Of a stretch of DNA of 47,992 nucleotides, positions 22,236-34,248 are shown one piece after another; positions within the stretch are counted from its first letter, which is position 1; the number at the start of each line of letters is the position of its first letter. The stretch is from Spongospora subterranea (lineage: Eukaryota > Endomyxa > Phytomyxea > Plasmodiophorida > Plasmodiophoridae). Position numbers and translations under genes: made by a program. Location: contig OUQQ01000078.1 in NCBI GenBank assembly GCA_900404475.1, positions 1-47,992 on the forward strand. Direction: 5' to 3'. The notes under the pieces were generated by a model that saw nothing but the letters and a program-made list of their open reading frames with translations, made no database searches and was not told the origin of the DNA.

Positions 22236-22529
22236 TGTTGTTAATAAACAGTGCCAAATGCGTTTCCCATTTGCGGTCCATTTCTGCTGCACCTTAAAAG
22301 GCGGCATCACAAGACTTTTCAAAATGTGGCGCATTGCGTTCCCCTTAATCGATTATCCCAATCAGCCATCCAATCGTGCTCCTCAGTCGATAATGCCCCT
22401 GAATCACAGTCCCTCCGGCGTATTCGTCCATGTACCCAGCTTCCATTTGACTCGCTTGCTCGTTCTTCGTTCAGACTCCTTAGGTGCAACGTCGCCGTTG
22501 TCTTGCATCTGCACAATCGAGTTCGCGTT

Positions 22530-22990
22530 CTATAGTTGGCGGTCTTTGACTGCACTTGCGGCCATGATTTCCTCATCCTCGTCGTCATCCACTGACATAT
22601 CAACTGGTACTGTGCGAATCTCCATCTTTTTTGCGTCTCTTAATAAATCTTTCTCGAGGTCTTCAAGTTTCTAAACGCATACACCTCAGCACCATCTGCA
22701 AATCCACCCAATCGACGCTCATTTGATTTGCTGTCGAACCTGGTCTGATATGAGTCAAGAACGCCAATAACCTCGGGCTCCTTATGTTGTGAAGAATGTT
22801 GCAGGGACAACCAGATTTTCTTTCAGAAATGTTTCATCTTGTGGGAGATCGGGACCGTCATCGATGGTTTTTCCTCATGTCGGCACCTTGTACAAATTCA
22901 AAGGCGAACACAAACAACCAAAAACATACAAACCATCCAACCGAAATTGCCCCGTTCGTGAGTAAACCAAGATTCACGATAATGATAATT
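22530..22990 (-). CDS. 3' part of a probable membrane protein with acidic cytosolic tail
   Basis: On the minus strand a hydrophobic segment (SVGWFVCFWLFVFAFEFVQ, about 22955-22895) is followed by DETFLKENL. This is joined in phase over a 31-nt intron to EPEVIGVLDSYQTRFD and SNERRLGGFADGAEVYAF. The last exon (22670-22530) encodes KLEDLEKDLLRDAKKMEIRT and an acidic stretch SVDDDEDEEIM, ending at TAG 22530-22532. The join into the last exon is not satisfied by a normal intron, so either an indel or an unrecognised splice site exists. The 5' end is not found. It converges on the oxygenase gene. Confidence 0.4.
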
Positions 22991-25900
22991 GAAGGATTAT
23001 CTCACTCCAATCGATCATCTTTTTGAATATTTCTGAGTACACCGATGAACAACACCCTTCAGGTCTATCGCACGTGCGTTTCGCGCCAGCCTCGAAAAAT
23101 CACAAACACCGATCTCAAAACTCTGTCAAGAGCAGTATACTGTTGAGGACACTGACTATGATGATGGAGTAATGTTGACGGTGGCGCTGAGGGAAACTGT
23201 TGCTCCAGATTGGTTTACTGGACATCACTTGTTCCCCCTGTTATGGGAACTCTAAATGACCTAGGTAATGGTAATGGTTTGTAAAACGGAACTGATGATC
23301 CCAATGGAAACGGGTTCGATGAGACCTCACCTGGTGAATTATTCGAATCCATGAGTAGTAGGAAATATGGGATGGGAATAGAGCAATCCAGTCAAGACCA
23401 GGTCATACCAAACCGAGTTCAAACAAAGTGTGTATCCCCTATCTTTGTGACACAGATGGCGCTGCTCTTGATGGCGAATACATCAAGTGACAGCACTGAC
23501 TGCCAGAAGGAACAGAGTATGAGAATATATATTTTGTATTGATGAAAGTGACTACAGGTTCTCAAATCCAAATTTCTGTGCGGGAGGAATGCAAGGGGGA
23601 TGACGATGGTTCATCATGACATAACAAGGCCTTGGCAGGAAAAAAGCAATCATTGCTGACTACCAAATAATGTGTCGGTTAGGGTTTCCATCGTCCTGAT
23701 CATTCTGACCACTGTGTCGGGAAAGTCAAACACTTTGAAGAAAGCAATAGAAAACACAACCGCGGTTAAAAGGGCTGTGATGTAATCATGCAGTGCAGCA
23801 GCCGCGACAACATTATGAGGACGAACTGGTGCAGTTTTGTCGTCGCTAAACTCGCCATGGACAGTTCGAAATTTCCCGCCCGACAAGGTCATTCGTCGTC
23901 CGGAAATCAAGGACAGAATTGCATATTTCCGCAGAAAAATTCTGGAACAGCTCGGGACACCTTCCCTTGTAAATATTTTCACAGTTGAGTTTGTCACGAT
24001 GGTACCGCTGATAAAACTGTTTAGGTCACCGAGACAGGAGTATTGGACTGATGCAGCTCCATCAGACGTTCGACACAGCCGTCGTCCAATCCAGCAGCAT
24101 GCAATGTTCCGATATGCACATATCTTGGGCAACCGAGTTCATCTCGGCACTGTGTACCCTTCTGACCCTATCCATTTCTGGCAAAAGTCGATGATTTTGA
24201 GGACCAATCCGGCAGAAAAAACGGGGGGACATGAAGCTTGAACTGATGTGACCTACTCAAAACTTCAGATATGACTCAAAACTTCAGATATGGATTTTGC
24301 TAAACTTCAGCAGTTTATTGTGTGTTGTTGAAGCGATGGGTTCCGGTGTCGTAATCTGTTCACTGCAACTCTCAACTCGCGAACAGGAGCTGGTTCGAAT
24401 TGAGCTATTTCTCGGTGCAGTCATGGACTGTTCAGAGGCGCAAAGGAACGGCTTTATCAAGTCATATGTGATCACCATTGATTCATTTTATGGACACTCA
24501 TGGTCTCGAGCTAGTTGAGGAACCTCTAAGTGAGAGAGTCAACCGGTTCGTCCGGGATGCCCAGGTGCATTTCCTTAGCTCTGCAGATCGGGGACACCGA
24601 TAATGGTGCATTAGTTTTGGAGAGAGTTCGAAAGCTGATTGAGGAGTCAGTGGTTGAGGTGCTCTGTTTTTGGCGGTTGAGGAATTACAGTCGGAATATC
24701 CTAAAGCCACCAAATAGTTTGAATGGTGCCGGCGTGACGCTGTCGCCAGGGTTATACTTGCATGCAAATCGTGCAATCATCATGACCAAGAATTCGTGAT
24801 TCGAACGTGCTGAAAAGTTTTGCTGTGAATACGCTTTCTTGGTCCAACCCGTTACTCTACACACCGACGCGAACACTGACAGCGCCCTCCCTAATTCCAC
24901 AAGTGACGATGGTGAGAATGGGTTCACCGCCACTGACAAAACAGTATTCCGTTGAGACTTCGAATAAGGTAAACCCCATGCCAAGTACACCTCCCCCTGT
25001 AGTAAAAAACAGCCCGGTTTGCCCGTCTTGCCGGGCCGGCTGTTCTTGCGACGTCATTTTGCGGAAATGAGCAGAGAGGCCAGAGGGAGGAGGACCCAAG
25101 ACCCAACCCAACCGCGACCCGATCGGGTCGGGTTCGCGTAGAATTGCAGAACGAAAATGGCAGAAGGACTTCGTTCAGATCTGCCCATCGTTTCAGGCGG
25201 TTCGGATGAGGTTGAGATTCCGGTCGTCCAGCTGTTCCCACCTCTTCCACTTTCTGCCCTTCATTCACTGGTTTCGCTCGAATTCATAATCATGGTCCCG
25301 GCACCTCGAAAGACGATTATAGGCTTGGGTGGCGGCGCTTGAGAATCCGCACACAGAGTAAGATGCAAGGTGCATTGTCGTTTTTCATAACCGGAACGTG
25401 GCTGTCCAACCCAAACAAACTCAGCACCCTTATTTCTGTTTATCACCTTCACAGATGAAAGGCAATGGGACATAGAATACACGAGTTAATAGCTGTTTCT
25501 CGCATTATGTGCTCGAGTACCTGGTCAAAGTTGAATACCGAGGATGGCTTGTAAAACCCATACTTGGTGTCAACGGTTGGAGACTGAGAAAATTGCCAAA
25601 AAAATTCTGATGAAATTTGAAAATCGCGGGACTGCTTTGCAATGCTGCCAATTTCTTGTGGTTGCTCCATCGACGGATCGAGAACCCTTGTCGGGGGAGA
25701 AACCCAGAATAACACCAGGAACGGGAAAGCTGAATACGATCAACACGTAAGAGTACGAATTTTCCGCAGTTGGCGAGCACGGGCTTACCTAACTGGATTT
25801 CGGAGTCCGGAGATTTTATTCGATAGAAATTCTGGATGACGATGACGTTGGTCGACTCCCAGCACAAATTGAGTCAGTGTTTGTGATAAGACCCCTCTCC

Positions 25901-25994
25901 GCCAGCGTTTGGGTCCGTTTTTGTGATCTGACCCTACTTTTTTCGTCAAAATTCGGCCTTTGGGGTCGAAAGATGCATTGACTGCGATCATCAG
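22991..25994. other. Gene-poor stretch with unplaced open frames
   Basis: The longest frames are 23650-24132 minus (160 aa, with one hydrophobic segment TALLTAVVFSIAFFKVF) and 23837-24241 plus (134 aa, KDRIAYFRRKILEQLG), which overlap on opposite strands. The frame near 24530-24799 plus (LERVRKLIEESVVEVL) is weakly protein-like. A small direct repeat (ACTCAAAACTTCAGATATG, twice) lies at about 24255-24292. Nothing can be named. Confidence 0.4.
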
Positions 25995-26089
25995 AGCTGA
26001 TGGTTCAGACTGTTGCGATCGACATCCCGCTAATGGGCCGCTATTCGAAATATAGCACGTGTCGATCGCAACAGTCTGAACCATCAGCT
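25995..26089. repeat. Perfect 30-bp inverted repeat (hairpin)
   Basis: Arm 25995-26024 begins AGCTGATGGTTCAGACTGTT and arm 26060-26089 is its exact complement, around a 35-nt loop that itself holds a small dyad (GCTAT...ATAGC). There are no mismatches over 30 bp, so the structure is recent or maintained. No coding function is visible on either side. Confidence 0.9.
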
Positions 26090-27649
26090 CCAGCCCTTTT
26101 TTTCGGGGTTCGGGCCTTATCATGAGAATGCATTTCAAAAAAATTTACTGTATAGCATGGAAAATGTATTCACGTGGATGATTTATTTCGACTGTTACCG
26201 GATTCCACGTTGAATTGTGCAAAACAGTTATGCAATTGAGATAATGAAGTCATAGACAGAGTCACGATTGTTTTACCTGCTCGGCTTCGGGTGAGAAGCT
26301 CATTCCCTGTGTCATGGGTAATTTCAGTAACCCTTGGTTGTTTCGAGGTGTTGATGTTAGCAAACCCAAAGTCATATGAACATTGTCAAAGCATGGACGC
26401 CAAATCCTATTCCAATTTGTAGGAGCTGGATGACTATGGACGAATATACTGCTCTTCCTTCATAGCGCCTAGCCCACATTGTTGATGGAGCAACAATATT
26501 GATCAATGGCTTTGTTTATTTCCGTCCTACTCTGACGACTGTCTTGTAGCCACTTGATTCTGATATATTTCGAAGCTTGAAAGCGTTATCTCACAAATTC
26601 GAAGTGTTTTTCATTCAGAAAGTGTTTAAACAGATTTCGATAATTCGATGTACTGTATGTGGCCGAACTGGTGAAGAAGCTAACTGTTGTGGTCAAATCT
26701 GTTTCCAAACCGAGGGCGCTGGTTAACCCAAAGCCACACTTCCAGCTCCCACCTTTTGGAAATGATAACACTACAGTAGCTGCTTCGCCAGTTTGGCCAC
26801 ATAAATCTCAGCCGTAGATATGGAAAGCGATTGAGGATATTGATTAAGTATATGAACTTGCCGACGTTGCACAAAGAATCGGAATTTCACGTTATCGAAA
26901 CTGGTTGGAGGAGCGCAACCAGAATTTGAAGTTGTTGAAGAAGACAACCTGATCCCCAGTTAGTGGTTGAACACAACGAAGAATGTGCTGAATACGAAGT
27001 CAAGGAAATCGAAGTTCAAGTGAAGAAACCTCAACAACCCCGGGTTATTACGTTTTTCCAAAGAAAAGAAACGGTAGCAAAATGTTAGCATCTGCCAAAG
27101 CAAATTTTCTCTTACAGCTGAGTATGTTTCTCAATAAAGCGTCGCGGTTTCAACTATGTCACACCGGGTAATCGCTGCCTGCTTCAATTAAAAGAGCGGG
27201 ATCTGAAGTCCCAATTTATTTTCGTCAAAAAGACCTGCTTTGGCCAACGGTATCAATTCCATTACCAGACCCAGTCTATCTCGCCGTCACTGTGAGATGA
27301 CGATGATTTTGTAACATGATTAGAAAAAACTGGCAATTGGCGTATTTGTTTTGTTATCATTTCGGGCCTTGACCTCATTTCGAAGAAAGAATCCGTATTA
27401 CAATATGGATAAGCGAAGTATCACAACATTCGACGCCCTCGAACATTTGCCCAAAACGCAACAAGGTGCACTTTTCATTTATTGATTTGACAGGTAAACA
27501 ATCAATAAAGAATCTGGGGTCAATCAGAAGATATATGCTATTCTACATAACGGGGTCGGGATCGCCACAGAATATCTAGGTCAATCCAGATTTTTTTTTG
27601 GTGCTGCCGCGACAGGCTCAGTGTCTATCGTGGGTCTTCATAGACTCCT
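26090..27649. other. Non-coding upstream of the kinase gene
   Basis: No recognisable gene. Around 26880-27060 a decayed-looking plus-strand frame (VVEEDNLIPS, then stop) suggests an old pseudogene. A poly-T tract precedes the first ATG of the kinase gene by about 60 bp. Confidence 0.4.
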
Positions 27650-30600
27650 ATGCACAAAAAGACCACCAGTCGTAGCTCCAACAGTTCAGGAGCTCTAGTA
27701 TCGCATGAAGGGTTCTTGACCAAACAAGGTGGTGCCAGAGGAGGTTTCAAGAATTGGAAAAAACGATGGTTTGCCATCAAGCGCGATTGCATTTTTTATT
27801 ATAAGACCCGCCCAATATCAAGCGCGGATGAGGATCAACCATTACTTGGTGTGTTGCCCTTGTCGGGAGCGGCGGTACTAGATATGGGAGAGGACGGAAA
27901 TGGCACCGATCTTTGTAATGCTGTCTGCTATGAATGCAAAAGGGCATTTTCGATGCTGTACAAGCGTAAACGATGCAGTATATGTTCGCAATGTTTCTGT
28001 AGACTATGCATCGTGCATAAAGTGGCTGTCCCATCAATGGGGTACGACAAGCCAGTTCGAACATGCCGAAAATGCTATAGCTCCGTCGTCGCAGATAAAC
28101 AGATGGAGTAGCAAATCTCGATATCGTTCATATTATGCATTTCATTTTGGATGAATAGGAACCGAGATGACAACCAAATGAATGCGTTGAAAAATCGACT
28201 TCAAGACGAAGTTGGAGATCGGCAGAATGTTTTTCTGATCCAGACGCCAGATCGCGAGCTGCTGGTTCATGCTGAAACGGCGAAAGAAAAAGATGAGTGG
28301 ATTGCTGCTATACGAGAGGGGATTGGGAGGCGAGCGATGTCGTCCGAAAATCAGTTAGCAGGCAAACCGATCCGAGAGCAATGGGAAATCGACTATTCTC
28401 AGCTCACTTTCATATCCAAAGTCGGAGACGGAGCCTTTGGCGAAGTGTTCAAAGGCAGGTTATGGGGAACTGACGTCGCTATTAAGAAACTGAAGGATTC
28501 GGAACTAAACGTAAATCAGCTGTGTGAAATGCAAATTCATAGCACTGATTCGTCGTCCAGGAGAAAGTACTGATAGACTTAAAGAAAGAAGTGGCAATTT
28601 TGTCTCAGCTCCGACATCCAAACGTGGTTTTGTATATTGGTGCATGTACAGTTCCACCAAACGTTTGCATTGTCACTGAATGGTGCGATCGTGGATCTCT
28701 ATACGATATAATTTACAAGCAGAAGATGATCATTGATACGCGAAGGGCTATCAATATCTCTATTGGACTTGCTCAGGGCATGTCCTATTTGCATAGTCTT
28801 GATGGAAATATTATTCATCGCGATTTGAAGAGTCATAAGTAATTCTTGTCCATCAAAGAAGTATTGATTTCTGACTCAGTTCAGTGTCCTACTTGACCAA
28901 AACTTCACGGTCAAGATTGCAGACTTCGGTCTAAGCCATATGAGAGAACTGACTGCTCCGAACGTCGAAATCGCAGAAGCTGGAGCAGGGAAATTCGGCA
29001 TCTTTGGCACCCCAGAATGGATGGCCCCCGAAGGTCTGTGTATCTTGATTCCAAGCTTGTCACAAATCTGAACTCAATCATGTGTCCAGTCATGGAGGGA
29101 TCCGCGTACACAAACAAGATCGACGTGTATTCATTCGGGGTCGTCCTAACCGAAATATTCAATCGTCAGATCCCTCTTCGAGATCAATATAAAATCACGA
29201 CCTATGTGTAAGTGAATGTAGGCCGCGCCGTCATAGCAATGTTGCATGACCAATCATGATCGTTACTCTGCAATTTTGTCTGACCCACTCAGCCCTACCG
29301 TGATCGCTACTAAATGATGTTTCATTGTATCAAAGGGATGTATTTGAAGCTGTTCTCGACGATGGAGCTCGGCCCACGATTCCGGGTGAGCTTTCCGGAG
29401 ACGGCGTTGACATCTGAACTGAACATTTTCTGATAGTCTGGATTGGGACGGCAATGCAGACGCTCATCATGAACTGCCTCACCGTTCTCCCATCGCAACG
29501 CCCGACGTTCATGGAATTAATCGCTCGAATGACCCATATGTTCCACTTGTCTCCAAAAGCGATTTGTCGTCAGTACGATATCAAAAGGCTGATTTTTATG
29601 CTGGACAATACTCGCCAATATATGCAAGTCAGTTCCGTTTTAAGCTAGTGGACAGCTTAGAGTAATTTAATCTATCGATATTCAGGAGCTAGCGGCGCGA
29701 GAGCTGGCACTAATTAAGCCATCAAATGAACCATGCAGCCATTGTGGACAGTCCAGTTTATCAGCCGTGATGCTGGAACATGAAACGGTGATGCTGTTCC
29801 TAGAAAAGCTGGTAAGCGTATAATTTCGTTTACATACACCTTGACTGATATGCATAGACGATCCTCCTAAACGGCGAGATTACCAAAACAAGTAACCAGT
29901 TTTGCCTTGCATTGGTGGCGCTACTTTCATGCGCACCTGAAAAATACCGCTCATCTTACAGTGACATTGTATTGAAGGTAGTCTACAGCGATTGTCAGTA
30001 CAATAAGCCCCAAAAAAATGTGATACAGGAGATCGGGTTAGGCAAGCTTATGAGTTTTTGCAACAGTATGGATGAGGAGCTTAGAATGGGGGCCAGAGCA
30101 TTGCTGAAGCTAATAACGCCTGATTTCCTCCGCCCGGAAAACAATGCGATTAACGAGTTAGATAAAGATACCGCGATCAACTTGCAATCATTAGTTGAAG
30201 ACGAGATCAGCCAGTTGGGACAGCGGTGTCAACGGATAATACGCCAGGGTTCTTATTTTGTGTATAGGTTAACGGAAAAGTTAGAGGGAGTCCAATCTTT
30301 GGTCAAACTGAAAAAAGATCTTATTGAAACACTTCAACTACGGAAATTCAGTTCTCATTCGAAGCGAGTAGCTCATCGAAGTAAACCGTGCTCTATCCAA
30401 GAATTTTGTACCTTACATTTCCCATTGCAGATACACCATCCTGGAATGCATACGTCCATGATCAAGCACTGGTTCCGGTTGAAGAGCTGATGATGGCAGG
30501 TGTAGTAATTGGTAAGATTTTCCCTGGTCCGGATATAGATGTTCTCCCTACTTCTGGTCAGTACTTCCAACACAAATTTGTTCCTTCTCTCGTACTGACC

Positions 30601-32575
30601 GAAAGCAGGGATATTGTCATCAAGCTTCTTGCAAGCCTTTAATTTCAAAAGCTCAGATATACTTCACCATGATCATGCCTTAACATATGACCAAGCAATG
30701 AATACTTGGGTTACATCTTTGATCGTAATTCGCAAGCAGGAGTTACATATTTTTGAAGTTGGTTCAGGACAGGTACTTCACCTATGGATTACACGGCATC
30801 TTATCTCAATTCGAACATTACAGTCGCGAAACGACAATTGCTTAGCAACCATCAAAATTCGCCAGGATTGTCAGGTGGCGATTGGAAGGAAACATGGCAA
30901 ACCTCACTGTGTAATCTCTCTTTTAATGTGTTTTTTATTTACTAATCAAGATGCTCACAGATCCATATTTGTGAAGATAGTGACACCATGGTCATTTGTG
31001 CACGAAGCGCGTCTATTGTCCGGCTCTGGGCTTGCTTACTGAATCCGGACAAATTTCATGATCGACCTAACAGCCTAAGTAAGTTTAATGGAAGGTAAGC
31101 CTCAAACAAGTAACATATGGGCTTCATTTAGTTCCGTGTTCAATGTCGAAACGAGATTTATTGGATATGCTTGCCAAAATGGCTGTCGAAGGTCGTACCC
31201 CGCCAACGGATTCAAGTGGATGGGTACATTACAGCTGTGTTTCTTACTTTATATTTACTCTATTTTAGCTCCTTACACTGGATCGTGACACGATGCTTTG
31301 GTATCCAGCCTACGCACGATTTGAACCTATGCGTCCTAAGATCATGGCCTTGTTCGAAACGTCCCATATGAATAATGCAATTATGGACATTTCGATAGAC
31401 AAAGTCGTCTTCAATCGTAGGAAAGAAGCTTCGAAAGTGTTCAAAACTTAGCTTTCCAATGTTTCGATCAGACAACCCTCAAGACTCAGACGATTCGACA
31501 TCGGACGGTTGTGATGAGGAATGGGGTTCAAGATATTTTGCAGTTGAAGGTCAGCGGGTTGATAGATCGGAGGTTTCGCGAGGTAAATGTCACTTTGGGA
31601 TATACGAAAGAGTTGCCGAAATTAATTTTCAGAGACGAAGGAGATCTTCGAATTCTGTTCAATCTCAATTGGCGAGCGTCATAATTGGGTCGATTACTGT
31701 CAACGAGTCGGGAAGCCAAGCCTTCTGTCGTTAGAGCAGGCACGTGTAGATGAAAATGTCGCCTTATCTACGCTTCCTCCGGATATTAAGGATGAGTTGA
31801 TGAGGAACGTAGATGTCCGGCAAAAAACAGATTCAGACAGGACAGTTACTGAAGGTTTGAGTTTCTGTAAGATAAGGGATTCCGATGGATTATCCAAGCC
31901 TTTCTTCAGATCTCGTTCAACAAGCCACCAAATACGAGTCATCCTCATCATTCGAGGATGATGAACTGCTTTTATGCGACATTAACGATGGGCAAAAGCT
32001 GGTCCATCATGTCGACTTCGTCAAACAGTTCGGTGATGCAGCTAAATACGGGTATCAAAATGGATTTCTTCTTCTTCATCCACTGACTTATTTTCAGCTA
32101 TTTGTTGAAACGTGGAGGCTTTCGAAAAAATTGGTTTGTCAAAGTGGAAATTGCCGTTGCGGCTGGGCATTGATTGCTCTTGCAGGAAGCTGCGCTATTT
32201 TTATCTTGTGAAAAATCAGCTGAGATATTTCCCGTGTCACAATGTAATCATGGAAACAAAATGTAACATTGTTGCCAATGATAATCACTGATTTTAGAGC
32301 GTGCCTTCGGATTGCCTGGGAGTAATTTATACCTCTACCGCCTCAGGTAACCAACCATCTTGCTAAACTAGGAGAACTTGACCAATGGCCTATGTGCAGG
32401 GAAACGGTTTACTGTTTATCCTGATCGTAGCAAGAAAAAATTCTGTTTTTGCATTGAAAACCCCAGCCGTACTTGGTTTTTAGAAGCACATTCAGAGGAA
32501 GAGTTGCAAGACTGGACCAGCGCCATTAGAGAAGCCATCGGTAATATGAAGGAAACTTCAGGAACAATAAAATGA
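27650..32575 (+). CDS. Large multidomain TKL kinase: PH interrupted by FYVE-like finger, kinase, armadillo-like, PH
   Basis: ATG 27650 starts a PH domain (HEGFLTKQGGARGGFKNWKK) that is interrupted by a cysteine-rich FYVE-like finger (CYEC, CSIC, CRLC, CRKC). It resumes with VFLIQTPDRELLVHAETAKE and the terminal PH helix. A TKL kinase follows: GDGAFGEVFKG, VAIKKLK, HRDLKSHNVLL, DFG, GTPEWMAPE. Exons then stay in phase across at least 14 introns, including 28511-28560, 28839-28884, 29034-29089, 29208-29335, 29386-29436, 29628-29695, 29812-29857, 30381-30430, 30512-30608, 30773-30823, 30875-30960, 31079-31110, 31224-31268 and 31417-31451. They encode a helical armadillo-like region, a second PH-like segment (VTSLIVIRKQELHIFE) and a final PH domain (YLLKRGGFRKNWKLRYFYLV to DWTSAIREAIG). 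Two joins are unresolved: around 28110-28150, where a TAG must be bypassed, and around 31670-31730. It could be two genes. Probably membrane-recruited signalling. Confidence 0.75.
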
Positions 32576-32617
32576 TAGCTTGTATATCTAGTTCAGCAAA
32601 AGTACTTAGTTTACAGT

Positions 32618-33336
32618 TTATAGAATTTCCCATTTTTTTTCAAATGCACCGAGAACACGACTAACAGCAGTGGACGCCGATAAAGGATACTTAGATACAG
32701 ATATGTATCTATCAGTCCAATCAACTTCGCATTTTCCGTGAGCGTGCGAACCAAACATAAATACGATGGGTTCATCAGCAGGTAAAGCTGAAACCCAATC
32801 ATCAACATTAACGACATCTGCGGTGACGGAGGTCCCAACGCGAGGAGCGCCGATTGGAAGATACGCTGTCACTGGATTTTTGATAACTTTCATCAAAGGT
32901 TCCCGGCCATCAACAGCCCTGACTTTCAGCTTATGCAATAATTGAACCATCAAACCGCAGAATCGTTTGAAAGTACGGGGAATTCGAATCTCTGGATTGA
33001 TTTCGATGAGGATGTTCTGCATAATAGAGTCAAATGTCGCAATCACGAACAGGTCAACACGCTTACATTAACAGTATGCATATACACTTTCAGATGCCCA
33101 GCCTTATTAAGCGGACTGTCAAGCAGGGTCATTAATACTTGATGAACGATATCGGCACGATATTCAGATGGGTCTTTCTTGTGCTTCGTGAGAATTTGTT
33201 TGTGTTCGTCAGCATGGAGAAGCTCAAACCCCTTCTTAGTTTTAACTGTTTCTAGGGAGCATTTTTCCAGAACAACAACCACCTGCCGTGGCGACTGCCC
33301 TGGCTTGATTTCAGGCACACCGATCATGACGATCAC
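32618..33336 (-). CDS. EMG1: rRNA pseudouridine N1-methyltransferase Emg1/Nep1 (222 aa)
   Basis: Exon 1 (33336-33067) and exon 2 (33016-32618) join in phase over a 50-nt intron (GTAAGC...TGCAG). The product matches Nep1 from end to end: VVVVLEKCSLETVK at the start, DEHKQILTKHKKDPSEYRAD, LLDSPLNKAGHLKVYMHT, IRIPRTFKRFCGLMVQLLHK and the C-terminal cofactor-binding part ending VSKYPLSASTAVSRVLGAFE. Nep1 is a SPOUT-fold enzyme that methylates a hypermodified pseudouridine of 18S rRNA and acts in 40S assembly in the nucleolus. Length agrees with the family. The gene converges on the kinase gene, and their ends are only about 40 bp apart. Confidence 0.95.
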
Positions 33337-34248
33337 GGTTAATGATCAGTGAATTAGTCAATCAAGGATTGCCCTCTCAAATTCTCGGACTGCGCAGACT
33401 CCGTGGCTTTTGGGCTTCGGCTTACGACCGTAATCCATTGAAGGTATTTAGTACTCCGATGGTTGACAAAAGCAATCTTCGAAGCTTGAATTAAAATGGG
33501 TTTCTATTTGTCGTTGTTAAATGACTTGTTAAAATGCTAATGTTCGATCAGTTTTTTTATTACCATCCTTGTCTCCATGGGTTACTAAAAATCCAGCGAT
33601 AATACCAAAGTGCGAGCGTGAACATGGAATCGTATAATAACATATATTTTAGAGTTAAAGTAGTACAAACTGGCGCAGAAACCGTTTGTCCATCAGATGG
33701 GAGACGAGTTGGGCCCCCCATCCATCAGAAATACTCACGAATTGCGCGGCGGTGAGGAAATCAGCACCCGTCGCGAATGTTTGCGCGGGCGGCCACATTC
33801 AGTGCATGCAAACGTTTGCTGCAATTGCGGTCGTACAATACTCTCTTGACGTATTTGGTTCACAGGCCGTCCTTTGACAACAATTGGCAGGAATGAAACC
33901 TATTACCCACGAGTACTTCGCAACAAAAATCTATACAGCGGATCCATCAGTCTGGCCCAAATCACGAGGATCTGGTCGGGGGTGAATGGAGTCGGGCAGC
34001 TATTTCAGCGGCTGAATTATTTCTTGGTCCACAACACGGACTCGCAGAATTCGATTCTCATGGGGCCCTGTTCTGGGTATGTACACCGGCACAGGGATCT
34101 CTTTGTTGGCCGCGCGCAGTAAACAGGGAACTGCACCCGTTGTGTGATCGAGACGCACAGGTGACGATCCTCTCAATCATAATACTGTAATATCGTCAAG
34201 GGACAAGATCGACATACCACTATTCGTCGCACGGTCGGATCACCGTCA
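33337..34248. other. Intergenic between Nep1 and Sed5
   Basis: This divergent gap presumably contains both promoters. A GC-rich part (33680-34200) keeps several frames open, for example MGDELGPPIHQKYSR from about 33699, but none is recognisable or joinable. An upstream 5' exon of the Sed5 gene cannot be excluded. Confidence 0.4.

Noticed and set aside
23340..23620. Possible SdrD/cohesin-like calcium-binding repeat (frame with DPNGNGFDE)
   Set aside because: Only a short Gly/Asn/Asp stretch supports it, and the surrounding frame breaks quickly with no domain boundaries.
31740..31830. Ubiquitin-binding (UBM-like) motif STLPPDIKDEL in the large kinase protein
   Set aside because: A single short motif match in a segment whose exon joins are unresolved; not strong enough to call.
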